DNA from: Bacteroidaceae bacterium
GTDB taxonomy: Bacteria > Bacteroidota > Bacteroidia > Bacteroidales > Bacteroidaceae
NCBI GenBank assembly: GCA_017469685.1
Contig: JAFUFW010000011.1
Location: 1-35,665, forward strand
Direction: 5' to 3'
DNA: 35,665 nt
Part shown: positions 1 through 7,923 of the stretch, piece by piece
Numbering within the stretch: the first letter of the stretch is position 1
Layout: each line of letters opens with the position of its first letter
Program-made: the position numbers and the translations under genes
The notes under the pieces: model-generated
The model's input: the letters and a program-made list of their open reading frames with translations, nothing else
Database searches by the model: none
What the model was told of the DNA's origin: nothing

Positions 1-25
1 GATCCGTTCTATCCGTGTTAAAAAT

Positions 26-131
26 ATTATCCGTTTGTCCCCTTTTCCATGTCTTTCAATGTTAAATTACAGTTTTGAGCAAAAAAAATCCTTATCTCCA
101 ATGCCTAATCCCTAATCTTTTACTACCTTTG
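26..131 (+). promoter_or_regulatory. Duplicated promoter segment, copy 1 (upstream of toxin-antitoxin pair)
   Basis: This 106-bp segment recurs at 1077-1182 with only two substitutions, both T in this copy and C in the other. It ends in TACCTTTG (124-131), which fits the Bacteroidota -7 box TAnnTTTG. No clear TTTG is found 19-21 bp further upstream, but TTTTGAGC followed by eight A residues lies about 45 bp upstream. The antitoxin ATG is 48 bp downstream of the -7 box. Promoter function is inferred from the motif and position; the repeat is seen directly. Confidence 0.65.
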
Positions 132-179
132 TAACAGAAAAAGAAGATATTGTAACGACCTTAAGCAAACATCCGTCCT

Positions 180-422
180 ATGTCCACAACGATCAGTATC
201 TCACTTAACGTCCCTGCCAGCTACGGCGTTGAGAAACTTAAGCGCCAGCTGACGGAATATGCCAGAGAGCTTATAGCCGCCGAGAGACCTCAGACTATAA
301 ACGACCATATCATCCTCACCACAGAGATGCTCCTCTCAGCTCAACAGGCTGAGAAGGAATACAAAGACGGTCAATGTATGAATCAGCAAGCCTTCAACGA
401 CAGGTTCGATAGATGGCTATGA
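180..422 (+). CDS. Putative antitoxin of a RelE/ParE-type toxin-antitoxin pair
   Basis: This 80-residue protein is placed directly before, and overlaps, a RelE/ParE-like toxin gene, the usual antitoxin-first order. I do not recognise its family. The N-terminus (about residues 4-13, alternating Thr/Ser and hydrophobic residues) looks like a short beta strand. It is followed by a predicted helix (KLKRQLTEYARELI) and a charged C-terminal part that could wrap the toxin. Such a strand-helix start fits a small ribbon-helix-helix or similar DNA-binding fold that would also autoregulate, but that is inference. The promoter is the repeated segment ending at 131. The functional assignment rests on the neighbour rather than on its own sequence. 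Confidence 0.6.
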   Translation: MSTTISISLNVPASYGVEKLKRQLTEYARELIAAERPQTINDHIILTTEMLLSAQQAEKEYKDGQCMNQQAFNDRFDRWL

Positions 423-715
423 ACATTCTTTATAGTTCGCTCTTCCTCAGCCATCTGGAAGACATCCTCTTCTTCTACGACGAGCGCAACGGCTCGGACA
501 CATTCAGCAGGAAACTACTTCAGAAGTTCCAACGCCAGATTGGCCTCCTGGCCACCATGCCAGACATCGGGCGTAAGACCAACCATGCTAATATCAGAAT
601 ACTCTTCATCGACGACTACGGCATTGAATACGAACGGATAAACAACGATATCATTATCATCGATATTTATTCTTGTCTAACAAATCCGGCCTTACGTAGG
701 TTCATAAAAGCATAA
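419..715 (+). CDS. RelE/ParE-family toxin
   Basis: This is a small protein of about 98 residues with the length and layout of RelE/ParE toxins. An N-terminal strand (NILYSS) is followed by two helices rich in charged residues, and then a C-terminal beta region with the family-like pattern YERINNDIIIIDIYSCLTNP. RelE proteins cleave ribosome-bound mRNA and ParE proteins poison gyrase; the sequence does not tell me which. Two ATG codons are possible, 413 and 419. I chose 419 because it gives the classic ATGA overlap with the antitoxin stop and starts directly at the NILYSS strand. Translational coupling would keep toxin below antitoxin. It is complete and ends at a TAA. Confidence 0.75.
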   Translation: MNILYSSLFLSHLEDILFFYDERNGSDTFSRKLLQKFQRQIGLLATMPDIGRKTNHANIRILFIDDYGIEYERINNDIIIIDIYSCLTNPALRRFIKA

Positions 716-786
716 ACACCTCCCCTCCCCATCTCCCACACGAAACATCTATATCACGGATCACTCGGATCAAGCGGATATACTCT

Positions 787-1069
787 AACCACAGATTCCA
801 CAGATTGAACAGATTATCATTTCACTTTGCTATCTGAATTTTATTCTACATTTCTCATATTTATGAGCGACGCACTACGCATGGCGTCGAATGTCTGCAG
901 GTTGTACGCTTTCGGCACCTGCGAAAGGCTACGGGTTCTTGCTGTGGCAAGCGAACAAGTTCGAGCGGGCGACCGCAGGTCCGGAATGGCGTCCGCTGAA
1001 TCTGTGTAATGTGTTACATAATTATCACACAGAGGACTTGAATCAGTGTAATCTGCGTAATCTGTGGTT
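787..1069. repeat. MITE-like element with imperfect terminal inverted repeats
   Basis: The gap 716-1223 has no convincing gene. Most of it is a 283-bp segment that opens with AACCACAGATTCCACAGATT and closes with the inverted counterpart ...AATCTGCGTAATCTGTGGTT. The interior (about 845-1005) is clearly more GC-rich than its flanks. A related element with the same ends lies at 34621-34751. The short open frames here (827-1009 and 891-1208) run through the repeat and are not credible genes. Non-coding mobile or RNA function is inference; the terminal repeats are seen directly. Confidence 0.55.
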
Positions 1070-1076
1070 TAAAATA

Positions 1077-1182
1077 ATTATCCGTTTGTCCCCTTTTCCA
1101 TGCCTTTCAATGTTAAATTACAGTTTTGAGCAAAAAAAATCCTTATCTCCAATGCCTAATCCCCAATCTTTTACTACCTTTG
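1077..1182 (+). promoter_or_regulatory. Duplicated promoter segment, copy 2 (upstream of the 1134-residue secreted protein)
   Basis: This copy is 104/106 identical to 26-131 and also ends in the -7 box TACCTTTG (1175-1182). The ATG of the next gene is at 1224, giving a leader of roughly 35-40 nt that is AT-rich and has no Shine-Dalgarno sequence. It begins a few bases after the MITE-like element. Confidence 0.65.
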
Positions 1183-1223
1183 CACGCGAAAATTACATAT
1201 ATAACTAATATTAATTAAAACTT

Positions 1224-4200
1224 ATGAAACAAAAACTACACAAGAGCCTATGGCTCAATGTGCTTATGCTCGTTTGTACGATGCTCATTGGTAATGTGAG
1301 CGGAGCATGGGCAGAAGAAGTGACTTATTCGATGACTATTGATTCATCATCAAAAGGCTCGAACAACGTCCACTGGACAAGCAAAACCGCCACATTAACC
1401 TGGAATAACATAACCTGGGATGGCTCATCTGATCAAGCAACAGGTTCCGCTGCAAAAACCTATTGTCATCTCGGTACAAAAAACACTCCCCCCAGCAGCA
1501 TAACCATTTCTACAAAAGGTTTCGCAGGGAAAGAGATCGTCAGTGCATCACTGACTGGAGCATGCACAAATACAACAGGGCCCAAATTGTCTATAACAGC
1601 TGGCAGTACCACAATCTTAAACGAGAAGGCTTTAGTTAAGACTAATCTCATTAAATACACTTCGACAAATACTAATAGTATTGTTTTATCAGAAAACGAT
1701 GCAATCACTTTCACAATATCATCTTCTGCAAAAGCCGGTATTTATATTTCTGAGATTGAGGTTGTCTATAAAGATGATAATGCGCCAACCCTTGAGACAT
1801 CCGACCTCGCCATCACAGGCGCTCCTGTCGCTCTTTCTTTTGACCTTTACAACAATGCAAGCGCTCAGACAGTTGGCTACACGACCAGCAGCACAGGTGC
1901 TGTAACGGTTAGCGAGAGTGAATATATTACTACTTCTGTCAGCGGGAATACCATCACCGTGACTCCCGTCAAGGCAACTCCCAGTGCACAGACTATCACT
2001 GTCTCTCAGGCTGCCGATGACACCTATGCTGCAGGCACTGCAACCTTCACAGTAACGGTAGGCGACAGCACACCTGTCCCTGTTGGCGATAACAAGTGGG
2101 TCGAGACAAGCCTCGCCGACCTCACGTCCAGCGATGTTTTTGTGATTGTCGGAAACAATGGAAGCAACTATGCATTGAGTAATGATAAAGGCACAAGTAG
2201 TGCACCTGCCGCCGTATCTGTAACTGTTGCTGACGGTAAAATCACCAGTACAGTAGCAGACAATATCAAGTGGACTGTTAGCGGCAACGCAACCGACGGC
2301 TACACATTCTATCCCGAAGGTTCTACAGGAACTTGGTTATATTGCACTGATGCAAACAATGGCGTTCGTGTAGGCAAGAACGATAGCAAGACATTCAAAA
2401 TTGACGCAACGAGTGGCTATCTCAAGCACGAGGGAACTTCACGTTTCTTAGGTGTGTATAATTCTACAGATTGGCGCTGCTATACTTCTACTAGCGTTAA
2501 TATAGGAAACCAAACCTTCAGATTCTACAAGCGCGTAAGTGCCACCGAACCGAACTTGACAACAGCTGATGTTGAAATCAATTACACAGTAACAAGCGGA
2601 AGTGTAACTTATACCCTTGAAAATGCCGCTGGCGGCACAATGGCAGCAGTTTCAAACGCTGACTGGCTCACAATTGGCACTATTGGCGAAAACGTTCCTT
2701 TCACCTGCTCTGCCAACTCATCGGCTTCTGCTCGCACAGCTACCGTTACACTTACCTATACTCTCGTCACTGGCGGTACACTCACTGCTACAGCTACCGT
2801 TACCCAGGCTGGCAACCCCGACGCTACCATGACCATTGCTGAGGCTCGTGCTGCAACTGGCAATGTTAAAACAACAGGTGTCGTTACAAGCGTTAGCGGC
2901 AAGACAGCTTACATTCAAGATTCTAATGCTGCCATCGCTGTGTACAACTCCAGCGCTGACCTCACCGTCGCAGTTGGCGATGAAATCCGTGTTGAAGGAA
3001 CTCGCGGTGCCTACTATGGCTTGCAACAGATTCAGAGCCCGACAATCACTGTCCTTTCACAGAACAACACCGTAACGCCCGAGGTGATGACAATTGAGCA
3101 AGTCAACACGAGCACCAATCAAGGCTGGTTCATAAAGGTTGAGAATGCTAAGGTGACAGAAATTAATTCACAGAACGTAACGATAGCTCAAAGCGAAAGC
3201 ACCATAGCAGTTCGCTTCAATAGCACAAGCGACATCACATTCGATGTCAATGACATTGTAACTCTTACGGGTAATATCAGTTGCTACAACACCACAATTC
3301 AAATAGCAAATCCAGATGTGACAGTAACACCCGATGAGCGTAAAGAAGCAGAGATTAGTTTCTCTGTAGAGAATCTGACAATGACACAAGGTTCAGAATA
3401 CACTGCACCTTCGTTCAACAATCCAAATAATGTAAGCGTTACGTTTACCACCACAAATGCAAATGTAGCATCTTGGGATGCAGCCAATGGTCTTGTACTT
3501 GGCTCAGCTACAGGTACTGCCACTATCACTGCAACCTTTGAAGGTGACGATAATTTCAAACCTACAACAGCAACCTTGGTTGTAATGGTTAATGAGGACT
3601 TGGATTTCGTTGACGTAGTCATTGGCAGCGGCATTTATCAGAAGGTCACCGCTATTTCTGAGCTTGAAGCTGGCAAACGTTATCTTGTCGTATACGAAAA
3701 TGAAGCGGAAGGCCAGGTGATGAATGGAGTAAACAACGCCAACAACTATGCAGGCGTAAAGACTGCTATTATCGATAATGACCAAATTGACAACACAACA
3801 CTGAATGCTACTCCCATAGTATTGCAGAACGCAGGAAGTGGCAGTTGGTTCCTTCTTGAGGACAACAAGTTCCTATACGTAAACACCGACGGGAACTACC
3901 TCAACAGTTCAGATCGTTCAGCTACAAATGGCACAAAGTGGACCATCTCCATCGAAGATGACGTAATGAAGATTAACAACAACTATCTGAATGCACGATA
4001 TTTGATGTATAATTCACAACAGCCACGATTCGCATGCTATAAGAACACACAGAAAAATGTAGTTTTATATAAGGAAATTGCCGCACAAACCGAATCCGTC
4101 ACCGTCACCGCCGCAGGTTTCGGCACCTATTGCAGCGAGAATGCTCTTGACTTCACAGGCAAGGAGATTAAGGCCTTCGTCGGAACCATCAGCGGCACGG

Positions 4201-4628
4201 CTCTTACCTTCAACAGCATCAGTAAGGTTCCTGCAAACACCGGTATCCTTCTCTACAAGGATGGCGGTGCAACGGAAGAGATTCCTGTGATTGAATCTGC
4301 TACAGCCGTTGAAGCCAACTGCCTCGTTGGCGTAAATGAGCAGACAACAATCACCGCTGACGATTACATCCTCAGCCGCAGCAGCGACGGTGTTGGCTTC
4401 TACAAGGCAGGCAGCCATACCACCCTTGCAGCTCATCGCGCTTACATCCCCGCTGCTACCGCTGCAGGCATCAAGAGCTTTGCCATCAGCTTCGGTGATA
4501 CTGATGCAATCGGAGCAGTGAAAGCAATCAACGACAACGCAGACATCTACAACCTGGCTGGTCAGCGTGTCAATAAGCTCACGAAGGGCATCTATGTTGT
4601 TAACGGCAAGAAGGTGCTGGTGAAGTAA
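1224..4628 (+). CDS. Large secreted multidomain protein with C-terminal sorting-type tail
   Basis: This 1134-residue protein has a signal peptide (MKQKLHKSLWL..., hydrophobic core LNVLMLVCTMLIG, likely cleavage after AWA near residue 30). Beyond it I see the following. A lectin-like module at about 290-440 has a counterpart at about 803-950. A BACON-type Ig-like domain at about 445-530 contains NADWLTI and ends TATVTQAG. An OB-fold-like module at about 536-700 begins TIAEARAATGNVKTTGVVTS. A BIG2-like domain at about 707-790 contains SATGTATITATF. The protein ends with IYNLAGQRV...GIYVVNGKKVLVK, a tail common on exported Prevotella proteins and resembling type IX secretion signals. No catalytic motif is recognised, so a cell-surface glycan-binding or structural role is the most I would infer. 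The gene is more AT-rich than the metabolic genes downstream. Confidence 0.8.
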   Translation: MKQKLHKSLWLNVLMLVCTMLIGNVSGAWAEEVTYSMTIDSSSKGSNNVHWTSKTATLTWNNITWDGSSDQATGSAAKTYCHLGTKNTPPSSITISTKGFAGKEIVSASLTGACTNTTGPKLSITAGSTTILNEKALVKTNLIKYTSTNTNSIVLSENDAITFTISSSAKAGIYISEIEVVYKDDNAPTLETSDLAITGAPVALSFDLYNNASAQTVGYTTSSTGAVTVSESEYITTSVSGNTITVTPVKATPSAQTITVSQAADDTYAAGTATFTVTVGDSTPVPVGDNKWVETSLADLTSSDVFVIVGNNGSNYALSNDKGTSSAPAAVSVTVADGKITSTVADNIKWTVSGNATDGYTFYPEGSTGTWLYCTDANNGVRVGKNDSKTFKIDATSGYLKHEGTSRFLGVYNSTDWRCYTSTSVNIGNQTFRFYKRVSATEPNLTTADVEINYTVTSGSVTYTLENAAGGTMAAVSNADWLTIGTIGENVPFTCSANSSASARTATVTLTYTLVTGGTLTATATVTQAGNPDATMTIAEARAATGNVKTTGVVTSVSGKTAYIQDSNAAIAVYNSSADLTVAVGDEIRVEGTRGAYYGLQQIQSPTITVLSQNNTVTPEVMTIEQVNTSTNQGWFIKVENAKVTEINSQNVTIAQSESTIAVRFNSTSDITFDVNDIVTLTGNISCYNTTIQIANPDVTVTPDERKEAEISFSVENLTMTQGSEYTAPSFNNPNNVSVTFTTTNANVASWDAANGLVLGSATGTATITATFEGDDNFKPTTATLVVMVNEDLDFVDVVIGSGIYQKVTAISELEAGKRYLVVYENEAEGQVMNGVNNANNYAGVKTAIIDNDQIDNTTLNATPIVLQNAGSGSWFLLEDNKFLYVNTDGNYLNSSDRSATNGTKWTISIEDDVMKINNNYLNARYLMYNSQQPRFACYKNTQKNVVLYKEIAAQTESVTVTAAGFGTYCSENALDFTGKEIKAFVGTISGTALTFNSISKVPANTGILLYKDGGATEEIPVIESATAVEANCLVGVNEQTTITADDYILSRSSDGVGFYKAGSHTTLAAHRAYIPAATAAGIKSFAISFGDTDAIGAVKAINDNADIYNLAGQRVNKLTKGIYVVNGKKVLVK

Positions 4629-4673
4629 AAGACTTGAAACACGTATAGATAACATTTAAGTTCAAAACATACA

Positions 4674-4871
4674 ATGAAGAAGATGTATATTACCCCCGCT
4701 CTTTCTTCTACAGAAATAGCATTCTGCCAGCCCATCGCTGCTTCGGGCGACCTTCAGTATAACGAAGGTGACGACACAGTTACCGGTGGCCTTCACGACG
4801 GTGAGGCTTCAGACGACGGTCTTGTTAAAGGCTTCGGCAGCAGCATCTGGGAAGAAGACTGGAGCCGGTGA
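4674..4871 (+). CDS. Small acidic protein of unknown function
   Basis: This 65-residue open frame begins 45 bp after the large secreted protein on the same strand and is followed by a hairpin terminator, so it is probably co-transcribed. It starts MKKMYITPALSSTEIAFCQPIAAS. This is a short basic start and a mildly hydrophobic stretch without a true signal-peptide core. A Gly/Asp/Glu-rich tail follows, ending in SSIWEEDWSR. I recall similar short proteins (MKK.Y..P..., acidic tail with Trp) in Prevotella and Bacteroides beside surface-protein genes, but I know of no assigned function. It could be a secreted peptide, a chaperone-like partner or a leader peptide; the sequence does not decide. Confidence 0.6.
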   Translation: MKKMYITPALSSTEIAFCQPIAASGDLQYNEGDDTVTGGLHDGEASDDGLVKGFGSSIWEEDWSR

Positions 4872-4915
4872 TGCGCGATGCGCAAGCGGATGAAATGATA
4901 AATGATAAATGATAG

Positions 4916-4944
4916 GCCCTGCGGCGCGATGTGCGCCGCAGGGC
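4916..4944 (+). terminator. Hairpin terminator after the small acidic protein gene
   Basis: GCCCTGCGGCGC (4916-4927) pairs perfectly with GCGCCGCAGGGC (4933-4944) across a 5-nt loop. Only TTT follows, so intrinsic termination may be weak. It sits 45 bp after the stop codon at 4871. Confidence 0.65.
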
Positions 4945-4999
4945 TTTGCATTACAGTTTGCATTATCAGCTCGACGCAAAACGGAAAATGGCGGAAAAG

Positions 5000-5031
5000 T
5001 TTGGCTGTTCGGGCGAAAGGTACTACTTTTG
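5000..5031 (+). promoter_or_regulatory. Bacteroidota-type promoter of the fic operon
   Basis: TTTG at 5000-5003 and TACTTTTG at 5024-5031 are separated by exactly 20 bp, matching the -33 TTTG / -7 TAnnTTTG consensus. The Fic ATG is 25 bp after the -7 box. Confidence 0.7.
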
Positions 5032-5056
5032 CGGCGAATAACAAAGTAGAAAGCTT

Positions 5057-5839
5057 ATGTTTGAAGCGGAAATAGAGCGCTATGAGCGTGTGAGACGCGA
5101 TTATGAGAAGCACATCGTGGCACGGATGTCTCCTGCTGACTATCTGACCTGGCATGAGGTGCTGTTCTCATGCCATTCGTGTGCCATCGAAGGCAACAGC
5201 TTCACGGTGGACGACACGCGCATCCTGCGCGAGCAGGGTCTGGCAATGGTGCCGCAGGGCCATTCGCTGCTCGAATGTGCTGAGATGGCTGACCATTTCC
5301 GCGCGTTCCGCTATGTCACATCTCACATTGATTCTGCCTTTGACGAGGCTTTGCTTCGTGAGACGAACAGGCTGGTGACAGAGAACACTCTGGCTTTCCG
5401 TGCGCCGGGTGCCATCCCCGGAGAGTATACCAAAGAAGATATGGCTGCAGGCGACACGGTGTTTGGCGACCATGAGACACTGGTGGCGCGCGTGCCGGCA
5501 CTGATGGAGTCGACAGCTGACGCTTTGGCGCGTGGCATACATCCTATGATTGTCAGTTCCCGCTTCCACGGGTTCTTCGAATACCTGCATCCGTTCCGCG
5601 ACGGCAATGGGCGCACAGGACGCCTGATGTCAAACTGGCTGCTGATGCATGCCGGCCACCCGCTCGTGGTCATCGACATCAAAGACCGCGCTGCTTATAT
5701 CGAGGCTCTTAAGCGCAAGCGCACCGAGGGTACGGATGAATATCTGATTTCGTTCTTTTTCAAGACTGCCATTGAACGCATGGAAAGTGAGTTGGCACAG
5801 AAGCGCCGCAACACTGCCCTCGGGGCTTTCCTGTTCTAA
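5057..5839 (+). CDS. Fic family protein (probable AMP- or nucleotidyl-transferase)
   Basis: This 260-residue protein contains the Fic active-site motif HPFRDGNGRTGR at residues 178-189. His178 is the catalytic base and GNGR forms the anion hole and binds nucleotide phosphates. Fic enzymes usually transfer AMP to a hydroxyl of a target protein. Near the N-terminus SCAIEG (residues 41-46) fits the inhibitory-helix motif [S/T]xxxE[G/N], whose Glu blocks the ATP gamma-phosphate site; here it precedes the Fic core, as in class II proteins, so the enzyme should be self-inhibited. No separate antitoxin gene lies next to it, consistent with that. It has its own promoter and is followed after 13 bp by the ComEA-like gene. 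The target is unknown. Confidence 0.9.
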   Translation: MFEAEIERYERVRRDYEKHIVARMSPADYLTWHEVLFSCHSCAIEGNSFTVDDTRILREQGLAMVPQGHSLLECAEMADHFRAFRYVTSHIDSAFDEALLRETNRLVTENTLAFRAPGAIPGEYTKEDMAAGDTVFGDHETLVARVPALMESTADALARGIHPMIVSSRFHGFFEYLHPFRDGNGRTGRLMSNWLLMHAGHPLVVIDIKDRAAYIEALKRKRTEGTDEYLISFFFKTAIERMESELAQKRRNTALGAFLF

Positions 5840-5852
5840 TCATCTTTAATTA

Positions 5853-6866
5853 ATGCAGAACAAAACAATGCGCCGCGCTGACCGTCGTGCCCTGATGTTT
5901 ATAATGGTTGCCGCCCTGGGTGTTTGGGGCGGCATGCTGTTGGAGCGGCGTCTGGCGGGCAGAGAGGGGGTGGCGAGCATAAGCGAGATAAAGGGGCTTT
6001 CCACTGAAAGCCTCAACCCGAGCCTCTCCTCGAGCCCCACCCCTGTCCCCTCCCCAGAAGGGAGGGGGAATGATGGTAGTTATGCTGATGGGCAGTCCCC
6101 ACTTCCATTTAGGAGAGGAGACGGGGGAGAGGGTGTGAGGCCTTCTTCCTTTGACCCTAACACGGCGGACTCTGCGACACTGGTGGCTGTAGGCCTCAAG
6201 CCATGGCAGGCACGTAATATAATAAGGTATCGCGCGCGAGGAGGGCGCTACCGCCGCGTGGAGGATTTGAAGCGGCTGTATGGTATGACGCCAGAGCTGT
6301 ACGAGCGGCTGGCACCATACGTAAGGATAGACAAGCGCTTCCGCCCGTACAGCGATGAGGAACTGGAGGCTGACCAGCGGCGCTGGGAGGCTGAGAGGGC
6401 GGAGCGTGAGGCGCGCCACGACTCGCTGGCACGACGCTACCCGCACCAGGAGAAGTTTGAGGAGCTGGTGGAGCTGGACCTTAACAGCGTGGACACCACT
6501 ACGCTGAAGCGTGTGCCGGGGATCGCGTCGTATAGGGCTCGGCAGATTATCCGCTACCGCGAACGCCTCGGCGGCTACGTGAGCACGGCCCAGCTGGCGG
6601 AGATTGAAGGTTTCCCGGCCAACGAGCTGGAGGCATGGTTTAAGGTGGAGCCGGGCCCGGTGCGGAGGATTGACCTTAACAGGGCTTCGGTGCAGGAGAT
6701 GGGACGCCACCCCTACATCGGCTTCGAGAGGGCGAGGGCGATAGAGAGCTACCGCCGCAATCAGGGACGACTCAACAGCCTTGACGACCTGAGCCTGCTG
6801 CCGGCATTTACGCCTGAGGCGATGGAGAGGATGAGGCCGTATGTGGACTTTGGAAAAAAGGAATAG
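5853..6866 (+). CDS. ComEA-like helix-hairpin-helix protein, membrane-anchored
   Basis: This 337-residue protein has one N-terminal membrane segment (about residues 13-30, FIMVAALGVWGGMLL) and three helix-hairpin-helix units. These lie near residues 100-155 (DPNTADSATLVAVGLKPWQA), 205-255 (DLNSVDTTTLKRVPGIASYR) and 275-333 (DLNRASVQEMGRHPYIG). Such units bind DNA backbone and are found in ComEA, the DNA receptor of competence, and in many Bacteroidota exported proteins of unclear role. A repeat-derived low-complexity segment (residues about 60-95) separates the membrane segment from the first unit. ATG 5868 is an alternative start five codons downstream. It lies between fic and the patatin gene in an apparent operon. 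A role in DNA uptake is inference. Confidence 0.8.
   Translation: MQNKTMRRADRRALMFIMVAALGVWGGMLLERRLAGREGVASISEIKGLSTESLNPSLSSSPTPVPSPEGRGNDGSYADGQSPLPFRRGDGGEGVRPSSFDPNTADSATLVAVGLKPWQARNIIRYRARGGRYRRVEDLKRLYGMTPELYERLAPYVRIDKRFRPYSDEELEADQRRWEAERAEREARHDSLARRYPHQEKFEELVELDLNSVDTTTLKRVPGIASYRARQIIRYRERLGGYVSTAQLAEIEGFPANELEAWFKVEPGPVRRIDLNRASVQEMGRHPYIGFERARAIESYRRNQGRLNSLDDLSLLPAFTPEAMERMRPYVDFGKKE
6030..6140. repeat. C/G-rich interspersed repeat inside the ComEA-like gene
   Basis: The left half (CCCCACCCCTGTCCCCTCCC followed by AGAAGGGAGGGGG) and the right half (ending GACGGGGGAGAGGGTGTGAGG) are imperfect inverted copies of each other. The sequence resembles a well-known Bacteroidota intergenic repeat. 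It is translated in frame as a Pro/Ser/Gly-rich linker (SPTPVPSPEGRG ... SPLPFRRGDGGEG). Confidence 0.6.
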
Positions 6867-6873
6867 TAAAAAA

Positions 6874-7923
6874 ATGAGAAACAGGGTTATCATATTGTTG
6901 TTGGCGGCGCTGCCTCTGATGGGGTGGGCGCAGCAAAACGACACTACGAAGCATACGGCTGAAGCACGGCCAAAGGTTGGTCTGGTGCTGGGCGGCGGCG
7001 GTGCCAAAGGTGCTGCCGAAGTGGGTGTGCTGAAGGTGATAGAGCGCGCAGGCATCCCCATTGACTACATCGTTGGCACGAGCATAGGCTCTATCGTGGG
7101 CGGACTTTATGCCACAGGGTATCGGGCTGAGGAGATGGATTCTATCTTCCGCGCCCAGACGTGGCTCTCGCTGCTCACCGACCGCCGCGAGGAATACACC
7201 ATTTACCCTTACAAGCGGGATGACGGGATTACGTATGTCTTCGGCTTCCCTGTGTACGTCGACGACAACGGCAAGCAGGGCGCCGCGGGTGCGCTCTACG
7301 GGCGTAAGATAGAGCAGATGCTCGACTCGCTGATGGGCATGCGTGGCTTCAATGAGTTCGAGAGCCTGAAGATTCCGTTTCGCTGTGTGGCCTGCGACTT
7401 CCGCAACGTGCGTGAGGTGGTGCTCCACGACGGCTTCCCAGCCTTGGCGATGCGTGCGTCGATGGCTATACCGGGTGTATTCAAGCCCGTAGTGTGGAAG
7501 GGCGTGCAGTTGGTGGACGGCGGTATGGTGAACAACCTGCCGGTTGACGTCTGCCGGGCTATGGGTGCCGACATCGTCATCGCTATTGACCTGCAGCAAT
7601 CGGAGTTGCAGGAGCGAACGAAGGACTTTGGCTTCGTGGAGCGGATGGCCGACTGGGTTGGCGTTGGCAATCTTGTGAAATGGGCCACGCGGCGGCCAGA
7701 CATCTCAAAGAACAAGAAGAACAGTAAGGCGGCGGACATTTATATCCATCCTGTGCTGGCTGACTATGATGCGTCGAGCTTCAAACACGAGAGCGTGGAG
7801 GTGATGCTTCAGCTTGGCGAGAATGAGGGTCGCCGCCATTGGGATGAACTCGTAGCGCTGAAGCGCAAACTGTCGCCAGGCATCAAGATTGTGACGAAAG
7901 CAGTCAAGAGAGTTGACCACTAA
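6874..7923 (+). CDS. Patatin-like phospholipase, exported
   Basis: The frame extends up to 6841, but the ATG at 6874 gives a clear signal peptide (MRNRVIILLLAALPLMGWAQ) and a 349-residue protein. It carries the patatin oxyanion motif GGGGAKG (residues 40-46), the nucleophile elbow GTSIG with Ser70, and the catalytic Asp215 in DGGMVNN. These form the Ser-Asp dyad of patatin lipid acyl hydrolases. Many Bacteroidota relatives have an additional C-terminal beta-barrel; this one lacks it, so it should be soluble in the periplasm. It begins 7 bp after the ComEA-like stop and ends at a strong hairpin. The lipid substrate cannot be told from the sequence. Confidence 0.88.
   Translation: MRNRVIILLLAALPLMGWAQQNDTTKHTAEARPKVGLVLGGGGAKGAAEVGVLKVIERAGIPIDYIVGTSIGSIVGGLYATGYRAEEMDSIFRAQTWLSLLTDRREEYTIYPYKRDDGITYVFGFPVYVDDNGKQGAAGALYGRKIEQMLDSLMGMRGFNEFESLKIPFRCVACDFRNVREVVLHDGFPALAMRASMAIPGVFKPVVWKGVQLVDGGMVNNLPVDVCRAMGADIVIAIDLQQSELQERTKDFGFVERMADWVGVGNLVKWATRRPDISKNKKNSKAADIYIHPVLADYDASSFKHESVEVMLQLGENEGRRHWDELVALKRKLSPGIKIVTKAVKRVDH

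Noticed and set aside
827-1208. Two open frames of 60 and 105 codons in the gap after the toxin gene
   Set aside because: They run through the MITE-like element and the duplicated promoter, have no family features, and one ends inside the promoter of the next gene.
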